Source: an uncultured Chloroflexota bacterium
GTDB lineage: Bacteria > Chloroflexota > Limnocylindria > Limnocylindrales > Limnocylindraceae
DNA length: 7,550 bases
Assembly: GCA_903937225.1 (NCBI GenBank)
Contig: CAIZYO010000020.1
Span: 1 to 7,550 of the forward strand
Reading direction: 5' to 3'
In this document: positions 1 through 5,594 of the stretch, in pieces
How the letters are laid out: every line of letters begins with the position of its first letter
Position numbering within the stretch: position 1 is the stretch's first letter
The notes under the pieces: model-generated
What the model was told of the DNA's origin: nothing
The model's database searches: none
The model's input: only the letters and a program-made list of their open reading frames with translations
Made by a program: the position numbers and the translations under genes

Positions 1-2
1 GC

Positions 3-524
3 GATCCAACGGTGCGCGGCGTCTTCCTTGGGCCGATCATTAATCAACGATCCGTGGACACCTTCCTCGCTGCGTGTGATGAGGCGAAGCGCGATGGGAA
101 GATCGAGATTGGCGGCGGTCGATTGACCGACGGCGATCTTGCGAAGGGCTTCTACGTTGCCCCAACGGTGGTCAGCGGACTCCCAGCAACACATCGGCTC
201 TTTAAGGATGAGCTCTTCGTTCCGTTCGTTGCGGTGACCAAGGTGAGCTCCTTTGAAGAAGGGATCGCACTCGCGAATGAGAGCGAGTACGCCCTCACGG
301 CGGGCTGCTTCACCGAAGACGAGAAGGAGATCCGCACCTTCCTCGACACGATCCATGGTGGCGTGATCTACGTGAATCGCCGAGCCGGCTCCACCACGGG
401 CGCCTGGCCGATGGTCCAGCCGTTCGGCGGCTGGAAGAAGTCGGGCACCACAGGGAAGTCCGGCGGCGGTCTCTATTACGTGCAGCAGTACCTGCGCGAG
501 CAGAGCCAGACGATCGTCCGCTAG
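3..524 (+). CDS. Aldehyde dehydrogenase, 1-pyrroline-5-carboxylate (glutamate semialdehyde) dehydrogenase-like, C-terminal part (5' truncated)
   Basis: This is the last 173 codons of an NAD(P)-dependent aldehyde dehydrogenase (Aldedh family, normally about 500 residues). The frame is open to the left edge and begins DPTVRGVFLGPIINQ, the usual GP-(L/I)-I segment of the family. The part holding the nucleotide fold and the catalytic Cys lies outside the window. What remains includes GGGRLTDGDL, the YVAPTVV strand, DELFVPF (equivalent of the common E-x-F-G-P) and a C-terminal block with VNRRAGSTTGAW followed by VQPFGGWKKSGTTGK. The VNR...TGA...QPFGG arrangement is what I recognise from P5C dehydrogenases (RocA/PruA type), which oxidise glutamate gamma-semialdehyde to glutamate. 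An aldehyde dehydrogenase for another semialdehyde (succinic, glutaric) is the main alternative. It ends at TAG and is followed by a 114-base gap before an aminotransferase on the same strand that could make its semialdehyde substrate. Family call is strong; exact substrate is moderate. Confidence 0.85.
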   Translation, partial: DPTVRGVFLGPIINQRSVDTFLAACDEAKRDGKIEIGGGRLTDGDLAKGFYVAPTVVSGLPATHRLFKDELFVPFVAVTKVSSFEEGIALANESEYALTAGCFTEDEKEIRTFLDTIHGGVIYVNRRAGSTTGAWPMVQPFGGWKKSGTTGKSGGGLYYVQQYLREQSQTIVR

Positions 525-530
525 CCGAAT

Positions 531-570
531 CGGTCAGCGGCCCGCACAGTCGGTCAGCCTCCCGCACGAG
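531..570. repeat. Two imperfect 20-base tandem repeats in the aminotransferase leader
   Basis: Bases 531-550 and 551-570 are successive copies of the pattern CGGTCAGC-NN-CCCGCAC-NNN. They match at 15 of 20 positions, and the eight bases CGGTCAGC and seven bases CCCGCAC are identical in both. The repeat starts six bases after the stop codon of the aldehyde dehydrogenase gene. The 20-base period is about two helical turns, so paired sites would lie on the same DNA face, as in a tandem operator. No regulator is encoded in the window. The pattern could also be a chance local duplication. Confidence 0.5.
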
Positions 571-578
571 AGAGGGGT

Positions 579-622
579 TACGAGGGGCCTACCCCCTCGT
601 ATACACTTCGCATACGACGTAT
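579..622 (+). promoter_or_regulatory. Overlapping inverted repeats upstream of the aminotransferase gene
   Basis: A perfect 9-base inverted repeat pairs TACGAGGGG (579-587) with CCCCTCGTA (593-601) around a 5-base loop. Its right arm is also the left part of a second possible hairpin, TCGTAT (597-602) with ATACGA (612-617). A third element, ATACG-A-CGTAT (612-622), is a near-palindrome. A second copy of GAGGGG at 572-577 could compete for the same C-rich arm. There is no T-run after the 9-base stem, so it is not a classic intrinsic terminator. It could be an operator, an attenuator-like leader, or an mRNA-end structure for the gene upstream. TATACA (600-605) is a possible weak -10 box, but I see no convincing -35, so the promoter is not proven. 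Confidence 0.4.
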
Positions 623-627
623 CCAAT

Positions 628-633
628 AGGAGG
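628..633 (+). promoter_or_regulatory. Strong ribosome binding site of the first aminotransferase
   Basis: AGGAGG is followed by a 5-base spacer and ATG at 639. It is a consensus Shine-Dalgarno and fixes this start codon. Confidence 0.85.
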
Positions 634-638
634 CTGTA

Positions 639-1937
639 ATGACCGTGATTGAGAAGCCCCAGACGTGGCCAGCGAGCCTCCCTCACCTCGTCACCGAGGT
701 GCCAGGGCCGAAGGCGCTCGCCCAAGTAGCCGCCGACCAGGCGGTGGTCTCGAACAGCCTGCCGCGCGCCTATCCGTTTGCGCCAGTCCGTGGATTCGGG
801 ATGGGCGTTGAAGATCAAGATGGGAACGTCTTCCTCGACTTCTGCGCAGGCATCGCCGTCAACTCCACCGGTCACTGCCATCCGCGGGTAGTGGACGCAG
901 TGATCCAGCAGGCACAGCGCCTCCTTCACTACAGCGCATCTGACTTCTACGAACAGCGCTACCAGGAGCTCGCCAGTGCCCTCGCCGCGTCGGCACCATG
1001 GAAGGGGCCATCAAAGGTTCTCCTCCAGAATTCAGGAACCGAAGCGGTAGAGGCGTCCATCAAGTTGGCGCGCTACATGAGCGGCCGACAGTGGATCGTT
1101 GGATTCGTTGGCGGATTCCACGGGCGCACACTCGGCGCACTGACGCTCACCAACTCCAAGGCGAAATACCACGCGCACTTCGGCCCACTCGCTCCAGGCT
1201 TCCTCCACGTGCCGTTCGGCAGTGAGGGCCTCGACGAACTAGAGGAGCGGATCATTGCGCGCACCATTCCGGGTGACGAGATCGCGGCGTTCGTGGTGGA
1301 ACCAGTCCAGGGCGAGGGCGGATACGTCGTGCCAGATAAGGACTTCTTCCCGCGTCTCAAGCAGATTGCGGACAAGTACTGCATCGCGATCGTCGTTGAC
1401 GAAGTTCAGTCCGGCGTTGGCCGCACTGGAAAGATGTGGGCCATTGAACATTTCGGCATTGAGCCAGACATCGTTGCAACGGCGAAGGGGCTCGGCTCCG
1501 GCATGCCGATCGGCGCCGTGATTGCTAAGGAGCACTGGATGCGATGGAAGCCTGGCTCACACGGCTCTACGTTCGGTGGAAACCCGGTTGCTGCAGCGGC
1601 GGCGATCGCGACTCTTGAAGTGATCCGCGACGAGAAGTTGATGGAGAACGCGGTGGCGCGCGGCAAGGAGGCCGTTGATGGCCTGCGCGCGTCGCTCAAG
1701 GGGAACAGCCTCGTCACTGACATTCGCGGCATTGGACTGATGATCGGCGTGGACTTTGTGGACGCAGACGCGGCGGCAGACGTTGAGGTGGAGGCGTTCA
1801 AGCGCGGACTCCTCGTCCTGACGTGTGGCGATCGCGGTGTGCGCATGAGCCCACCACTCGTCGTCAACGCCGAAGAGATCAAGACGGCGGTACGAATCTT
1901 CGCCGAGGCTGCAGCGGCCGTCGCCGCGCGGCGCTAG
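639..1937 (+). CDS. Class III PLP-dependent aminotransferase, GABA/ornithine aminotransferase clade
   Basis: A 432-residue fold-type I aminotransferase (Aminotran_3), a normal length. Recognisable elements in order are the N-terminal VPGPKA segment (residues 22-27), FLDFCAGIAVNSTGHCHP (65-82), the phosphate-binding NSGTEAVEA (131-139), the cofactor-stacking FHGRTLGAL (160-168), VVEPVQGEGGYVVP (219-232), VVDEVQSGVGRTGK (252-265) with Asp254 facing the pyridine nitrogen, TAKGLGSGMPIGA (281-293) with Lys283 as the Schiff-base lysine, and STFGGNP (310-316) with the Thr that usually contacts phosphate from the partner subunit. This clade removes the terminal amino group of GABA, ornithine or similar amino acids using 2-oxoglutarate and is cytosolic. 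The N-terminal PGPKA and GHCHP features resemble archaeal-type members, some of which are ornithine aminotransferases or amino-acid racemases, so gabT is not safe as a symbol. An upstream P5C-dehydrogenase-like gene favours ornithine, and the following CoA-transferase allows 5-aminovalerate or GABA. It ends in tandem TAG stops. Confidence 0.9.
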   Translation: MTVIEKPQTWPASLPHLVTEVPGPKALAQVAADQAVVSNSLPRAYPFAPVRGFGMGVEDQDGNVFLDFCAGIAVNSTGHCHPRVVDAVIQQAQRLLHYSASDFYEQRYQELASALAASAPWKGPSKVLLQNSGTEAVEASIKLARYMSGRQWIVGFVGGFHGRTLGALTLTNSKAKYHAHFGPLAPGFLHVPFGSEGLDELEERIIARTIPGDEIAAFVVEPVQGEGGYVVPDKDFFPRLKQIADKYCIAIVVDEVQSGVGRTGKMWAIEHFGIEPDIVATAKGLGSGMPIGAVIAKEHWMRWKPGSHGSTFGGNPVAAAAAIATLEVIRDEKLMENAVARGKEAVDGLRASLKGNSLVTDIRGIGLMIGVDFVDADAAADVEVEAFKRGLLVLTCGDRGVRMSPPLVVNAEEIKTAVRIFAEAAAAVAARR

Positions 1938-1956
1938 TAGCACCGCGGAACTCGGC

Positions 1957-2898
1957 GTGTCCGGATCGACCGGATCCAAGCTCCTCAGCATGCGCGACGC
2001 GATCGCCGCGCACGTCCACGATGGCGACACGGTAGCGATCGAAGGGTTCACGCACTGCATCTCCTTTGCGGCGGGACACGAGATCATCCGCCAGAAACGC
2101 CGCGATCTGACACTTGCGCGCATGACGCCCGATCTTGTCTATGACCAGATGGTGGCCGCCGGTTGCGCCAAGAAGCTGATCTTCAGTTGGCTCGGCAACC
2201 CTGGCGTGGGATCACTCCACGCCATTCGGCGTCGCACCGAACCCGCCGCGCTCGCCGCTGGCGAGACGCTCCTAGAGATGGAGGAGTACAGCCACCACGG
2301 CATGGTCGGCCGATACGTTGCGGGCGCCCATCGACTCCCGTTCTATCCGCTCCGTTCCTATTCAGAGAGCGACCTGCCGAAGGTGAATCCGCTGATTCGT
2401 CAGGTGGAGAGCCCCTACGGCGACGGGAAGATCTGGGCGGTGCCGCCACTGAATCCAGACGTGGCGATCATCCATGCGCAGCGCGCCGACGAAGAGGGGA
2501 ACGTGCAGATGTGGGGCCTCCTCGGCTGTCAGAAGGAGGCGGCCTTTGCGGCGAAGCGCGTGATCGCGGTGGTCGAAGAGATCGTTCCGACGAGTGTGAT
2601 TCGCGCCGATCCGAATCGCACCATCGTGCCGGGACTGATTGTGAACGCCGTGGTGCACGAGCCGTTCGGCGCACACCCTTCATATGTGCAGGGCGACTAT
2701 GACCGTGACAACGCCTTCTATCGCGAGTGGGACACGATCAGCCGCGACCCCGCAGCAACCGAGGCGTGGCTGAAGGAGTGGGTCTACGACCTCCCGGATC
2801 GCGCCGCCTATGTTGCAAAGTTCGGCGCGTCGTATTTCAAGGGGCTCACCCCACCGTCCGCTCCGTCGGGAGTCGTTGATTACGGGGATTACCGATGA
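1957..2898 (+). CDS. CoA-transferase subunit A (glutaconate CoA-transferase-like, family I)
   Basis: A 313-residue protein of the CoA_trans family, close in length to GctA of glutaconate CoA-transferase (about 320). Near the N-terminus are VHDGDTVAIEGFTHCISFAA (residues 20-39), which fits the glycine-containing nucleotide-side loop, RMTPDLVYDQM (55-65), SWLGNPGVGSLH (78-89), DLPKVNP (139-145), the conserved core AIIHAQRADEEGNVQMWG (170-187) and GAHPSYVQGDYDRDN (238-252). Together with subunit B it would move CoA between an acyl-CoA donor and a carboxylic acid. Subunit A helps bind CoA but does not carry the catalytic Glu. I chose GTG 1957 because it keeps the family-like SKLLSMRDAI N-terminus. 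Its ribosome site is weak (GGAA 1947-1950), so translation may depend on coupling to the gene 19 bases upstream. ATG 1990 is the alternative start. The true acid substrate is unknown; 'glutaconate' is a family label. Confidence 0.85.
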   Translation: MSGSTGSKLLSMRDAIAAHVHDGDTVAIEGFTHCISFAAGHEIIRQKRRDLTLARMTPDLVYDQMVAAGCAKKLIFSWLGNPGVGSLHAIRRRTEPAALAAGETLLEMEEYSHHGMVGRYVAGAHRLPFYPLRSYSESDLPKVNPLIRQVESPYGDGKIWAVPPLNPDVAIIHAQRADEEGNVQMWGLLGCQKEAAFAAKRVIAVVEEIVPTSVIRADPNRTIVPGLIVNAVVHEPFGAHPSYVQGDYDRDNAFYREWDTISRDPAATEAWLKEWVYDLPDRAAYVAKFGASYFKGLTPPSAPSGVVDYGDYR

Positions 2899-3674
2899 GT
2901 GAGCAGAAGCCGGCGAGCCGCAACGAGCTGATGGTCGTGGCGGCGGCGCGTGCACTTGAGGGGAAGCGCGTCTGCTTCGTGGGGGTCGGCCTGCCGAACA
3001 TTGCGGTGAACCTGGCGAAGCGCACCGTGGCGCCGCAGATGGAGCTTGTCTACGAAGCGGGCGTCTTCGGCGCGAATCCTGCACGCCTCCCACTCTCGAT
3101 TGGTGACCCAACCATTGTCACGGGCTCCACGGCGACCGTCTCCATGCACGACCTATTCGGTCTCTACCTGCAAGGGGGTCGCATCGATGTGGGCTTCCTC
3201 GGCGGTGCGCAGATTGATAAGTACGGAAACTTGAACACCACGGTGATCGGCGACTACGCCGCGCCGAAGACACGCCTTCCGGGATCAGGTGGCGCGTGCG
3301 AGATTGCCATCAACGCAAAAGAGATCATGGTGATCATGCGACAGAGCACACGAAGTTTTGTATCAACCCTTGACTTCCGAACCTCGCCAGGACACCTCGG
3401 TGGCGCCGCCGCATCCGCCACCTTGCGTCGTGAGCAAGGGTGGGGTGGGAGCGGACCATCGGTAGTGGTGACGGATCTCGCCGTGTACGGATTCAACAGT
3501 GACGGCGAGATGGAGTTGCGCAGCATCCACCCTGGCGCAACGCTGGACGAAGTGAAGTCCACGATTGGGTGGGAGATTCGGACCCCGGCGAACGTTCCAG
3601 AGACGCCTTCACCAACCGCAGAAGAGTTGCGCCTGATCCGCGAAGAGTTGGATCCGACGGGCGCATATGTATAG
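2895..3674 (+). CDS. CoA-transferase subunit B (glutaconate CoA-transferase-like), catalytic subunit
   Basis: A 259-residue partner of subunit A, near the usual length of GctB (about 266). It starts with ATG inside the last codons of subunit A (ATGA overlap), the classic arrangement for translational coupling of a 1:1 complex, with GGGGA at 2884-2888 as a modest ribosome site. Key segments are RVCFVGVGLPNIAVNLAKR (residues 25-43), LVYEAGVFGANP (51-62), VGFLGGAQIDKYGNLNTTVIG (99-119), LPGSGGACEIA (128-138) and VVTDLAVYGF (191-200). In YEAG the glutamate is residue 54, the same number as the covalent catalytic Glu54 established for Acidaminococcus GctB. The family forms a glutamyl-CoA thioester on this residue. 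Its presence argues against the related IpdAB-type hydrolases, which lack it. Substrate is not determinable; 3-oxo acids, glutaconate and glutarate are candidates. Confidence 0.87.
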   Translation: MSEQKPASRNELMVVAAARALEGKRVCFVGVGLPNIAVNLAKRTVAPQMELVYEAGVFGANPARLPLSIGDPTIVTGSTATVSMHDLFGLYLQGGRIDVGFLGGAQIDKYGNLNTTVIGDYAAPKTRLPGSGGACEIAINAKEIMVIMRQSTRSFVSTLDFRTSPGHLGGAAASATLRREQGWGGSGPSVVVTDLAVYGFNSDGEMELRSIHPGATLDEVKSTIGWEIRTPANVPETPSPTAEELRLIREELDPTGAYV

Positions 3675-3677
3675 AGG
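3673..3677 (+). promoter_or_regulatory. Ribosome binding site deciding the start of the second aminotransferase
   Basis: AGAGG overlaps the TAG stop of the CoA-transferase B gene and lies 5 bases before ATG 3683. It supports that ATG over an in-frame upstream start at 3569, which would force a 106-base overlap with the preceding gene and add an N-terminus that does not look like the family. Confidence 0.65.
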
Positions 3678-3682
3678 CAGAC

Positions 3683-5017
3683 ATGACTAACGCAAAGATC
3701 TTTAGTCGCGGAGGCGCGGCACTCCCACGAGCGGTCAGCGGTGACGGCGCATGGATCACCGACGCAACGGGCCGTCGTTATCTAGACGCTGCTGGCGGCG
3801 CCATCGTGGTGGGTGTTGGACATGGACGCGCAACCATCGCCGCGGCGGCGGCAGATCAGGCGGCGAAGATTGCGTACGCGCACGGGAGTGCCTTCACCGC
3901 CGACGCGCTTGAGTTGTGGGCGGAAGAGCTCGGGCCACTCCTTCCAATGGATGGGGCGTCGCTCTATCCGGTGTCGGGAGGTTCGGAGGCTGCTGAGACG
4001 GCGTTGAAGATGGTGCGCGCCTACTGGTTGGCGCGTGGCGAGCCGGAGCGAACCGTGGTGGTGAGCCGATGGGGGAGTTACCACGGCAACACGCTCGGTG
4101 CGCTCGACCTTTCGGGGCGACGCGGACTACGCGCGCCATACGAACCGTGGCTCGGGCGATTCGAACACGTTTCGGCTGCGTATCCGTATCGCGCGGGGCT
4201 CGATGGGGCGAGCGCGATCGGATCAGGCGCCGAGGCGGTCGCCGAACTGGATGCGCTGTTGCGCCGCGTGGGCCCCGGTCGCATTGCCGCGTTTGTTGCC
4301 GAGCCAATTGCCGGTGCCACCCTCGCGGGCGCTGTGCCGCCAGATGACTACTGGCCACTCGTTGCGGACTGGTGCACACGGAACAACGTGCTCTTGGTTG
4401 CGGACGAAGTGATGACCGGATTCGGGCGAACGGGAACCTGGTTCGGCGTGAACCACTGGGGACTCCGCCCCGATCTTCTCCTTGCGGCAAAGGGTGCAAC
4501 CAGTGGCTACTGGCCGTTCGGATTCGTCGCACTCTCGGGGCGCGTTGCTGAGCCGCTGATCAGCTCAGGCTTCGTGCACGGCTTCACTTATAGCCACTCC
4601 ATTCCAGGTGCCGCGGTCGCGCGCGCCGTGCTGCAGGTCCTTCGAGACGAGAAACTTGTGGAGGCTTCGGCCGCACGTGGGCTGCAACTGCGCGCCGCCC
4701 TCAGCGCCGCGCTCAGCGGGGAGCCGTGGGTTGGCGAGATTCGCGGTCGCGGTCTCCTGATCGGCGTGGAGCTTGTGGCTGATGCGCAGAGCAAGCTGCC
4801 GCACCCGCGGAGCGCGCGGATCACCGAGCGAGTGCTCGCCGAAGCGAAGAACTCGGGCGAAGATGGACTCCTTCTCTACAGCGCAACCGGCCAAGCGAAC
4901 GGCAGCGACGGCGATCAGTTGGTGATTGGCCCGCCGTTTGTCATTGGCGACGCGGAGATTGATCGCATTGCACGCGGAACCGCCGACGCGATTCGAACGA
5001 TACGCGAACAGTCGTAG
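3683..5017 (+). CDS. Second class III PLP-dependent aminotransferase, substrate unknown
   Basis: A 444-residue member of Aminotran_3, full length and distinct from the first one. Landmarks are WITDATGRRYLDAAGGAIVV (residues 24-43), the phosphate loop SGGSEAAETALKMVRAYW (98-115), SYHGNTLGAL (132-141) with the stacking Tyr-His pair, FVAEPIAG (204-211), LVADEVMTGFGRTGTWFG (238-255) with Asp241 as the pyridine-nitrogen partner, LLLAAKGATSGYWPFG (265-280) with Lys270 as the PLP lysine, and HGFTYSHSIPGA (299-310), where many relatives have TYSGHP. The YHG, DEVMTGFGRTG and KGATSGYWP style is that of the omega-aminotransferases often acting with pyruvate (beta-alanine, taurine and polyamine type), rather than ornithine/acetylornithine enzymes, but I cannot name the substrate. 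It closes the operon, 8 bases after CoA-transferase B, and ends with TAG only 30 bases from the convergent OsmC gene. Confidence 0.88.
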   Translation: MTNAKIFSRGGAALPRAVSGDGAWITDATGRRYLDAAGGAIVVGVGHGRATIAAAAADQAAKIAYAHGSAFTADALELWAEELGPLLPMDGASLYPVSGGSEAAETALKMVRAYWLARGEPERTVVVSRWGSYHGNTLGALDLSGRRGLRAPYEPWLGRFEHVSAAYPYRAGLDGASAIGSGAEAVAELDALLRRVGPGRIAAFVAEPIAGATLAGAVPPDDYWPLVADWCTRNNVLLVADEVMTGFGRTGTWFGVNHWGLRPDLLLAAKGATSGYWPFGFVALSGRVAEPLISSGFVHGFTYSHSIPGAAVARAVLQVLRDEKLVEASAARGLQLRAALSAALSGEPWVGEIRGRGLLIGVELVADAQSKLPHPRSARITERVLAEAKNSGEDGLLLYSATGQANGSDGDQLVIGPPFVIGDAEIDRIARGTADAIRTIREQS

Positions 5018-5047
5018 CGGCCTACCGCCGCGAGGAGCGCGAGCGAC
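5018..5047. other. 30-base convergent junction without a clear terminator
   Basis: This gap separates the stops of two converging genes. Only 4-base stems such as GCGG (5017-5020) with CCGC (5025-5028) can be drawn, and there is no T-run on either strand. Transcription from either side may read into the opposing gene. Confidence 0.4.
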
Positions 5048-5482
5048 TTAGCCGACGATCTCCAGTGAGATCGCAACGTTCCCCGCGAGCGCCGACGAGA
5101 TTGGGCAACCGCTCTTTGCTGCCTCCGCGAGTTCCCTAAACTTCTCTACGCCGAGTCCTGGGACGACGCCGCCGAGTGCGAGAGCGGATTTGGTGATGCG
5201 CCACCCCGCCTCAACCTTTTCAAAGGTGATCGTTGCGGAGACGTCGAGTCGTTCGGCTGGTGTGCTGTTGCGGGCAAGGCCGCCGGAGAGGGCCATCGCG
5301 AAACAGGAGGCGTGCGCCGCCGCGAGCAGTTCTTCAGGGGAGGTGACGCCGTCATGCGATTCGGATCGGCGTGGCCAGCTGACGGGGAGTCCGCCGAACG
5401 CGCCGCTCTCTACCGTGGTGATCTCGCCTGATCCTTCGAGAAGGGTGCCGTTCCAGGTCGCCGAAGCGGTTCGCGTCGTCAT
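5048..5482 (-). CDS. osmC: OsmC-family peroxiredoxin (hydroperoxide reductase)
   Basis: A 144-residue cytosolic protein, the normal size for OsmC/Ohr. These enzymes are homodimers that reduce organic hydroperoxides through a pair of cysteines. The first, Cys60, lies in the helix TSPEELLAAAHASCFAMALS (residues 47-66), the family's signature. The second, Cys126, lies in AAKSGCPISSAL (121-132). Glu50 or Glu51 in the PEELL stretch matches the conserved acidic residue near the active site. The N-terminal TASATWNGTLLEGSGEI strand pairs and SESHDGVTSPEE linker fit the OsmC rather than the Ohr branch, but this split is moderate. The ATG at 5480-5482 is supported by AAGGAGC (5489-5495 on the minus strand) with a 6-base spacer. 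It is convergent with the aminotransferase operon and divergent from the RND gene, so a shared stress-responsive control region is possible but unproven. Confidence 0.9.
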   Translation of the reverse strand: MTTRTASATWNGTLLEGSGEITTVESGAFGGLPVSWPRRSESHDGVTSPEELLAAAHASCFAMALSGGLARNSTPAERLDVSATITFEKVEAGWRITKSALALGGVVPGLGVEKFRELAEAAKSGCPISSALAGNVAISLEIVG

Positions 5483-5594
5483 GTTTACGCTCCTTAATCA
5501 AACTCCTCACCCGCTGCGCATTCGGCAGGCATCCGCAATACTAATAGGGACGGCGCCGGAACCCCGCAGCCGCACAAAACCACTGGAGGTCTCT
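5483..5594. promoter_or_regulatory. Divergent upstream region between osmC and the RND transporter gene
   Basis: These 112 bases must hold the start signals of both genes. An A/T-rich patch in a GC-rich setting, GCAATACTAATAGGG (5535-5549), is the likeliest place for a -10 element: TAGTAT reads on the minus strand and TAATAG on the plus strand. I cannot find a matching -35 for either. An 8-base palindrome CGGCGCCG lies at 5551-5558, between that patch and the RND start, and could be an operator half or chance. Nothing else is evident. Confidence 0.35.
5585..5590 (+). promoter_or_regulatory. Ribosome binding site of the RND transporter (supports a GTG start)
   Basis: GGAGGT sits 4 bases before GTG 5595. 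The start places a typical short cytoplasmic N-terminus directly before the first membrane helix, so the non-ATG start is well supported. Confidence 0.8.

Larger units (their letters stand above)
639..5017 (+). other. Putative four-gene operon: aminotransferase, CoA-transferase A and B, aminotransferase
   Basis: Four genes on the plus strand are separated by 19 bases, a 4-base overlap and 8 bases respectively. There is no hairpin with a T-run between them, and only the first has a long leader with a consensus ribosome site. This spacing strongly suggests one transcript starting in the 525-638 interval. The aldehyde dehydrogenase before it may be co-transcribed or may read independently. The unit ends at a convergent gene at 5048. 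Shared function in amino-acid or omega-amino-acid breakdown is inferred from the enzyme classes. Confidence 0.7.

Noticed and set aside
579..601. Rho-independent terminator for the aldehyde dehydrogenase gene
   Set aside because: The 9-base stem is good, but it is followed by TACACTTCGC rather than a T-run, so I list it only as a regulatory hairpin.
534..929. 131-codon open frame on the minus strand over the aminotransferase start
   Set aside because: It overlaps a strongly recognised gene antisense, has no family-like motifs and would cover the leader and ribosome site of that gene.
1557..2123. 188-codon minus-strand frame spanning the aminotransferase/CoA-transferase junction
   Set aside because: It is antisense to two clear genes, with a composition expected from the complement of GC-rich coding DNA and no recognisable domain.
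3569..3682. N-terminal extension of the second aminotransferase from an upstream in-frame start
   Set aside because: It would overlap the CoA-transferase B gene by 106 bases, and the extension is Arg/Asp-rich and unlike the family; ATG 3683 has a suitable ribosome site.
3894..4532. 212-codon minus-strand frame rich in Arg and Pro
   Set aside because: Shadow of the second aminotransferase; its Arg/Pro/Ser-rich content is typical of a wrong frame in GC-rich DNA.
5551..5558. Palindrome CGGCGCCG as a definite operator
   Set aside because: Eight-base GC-only palindromes are expected by chance in this composition; it is noted inside the divergent region but not called.
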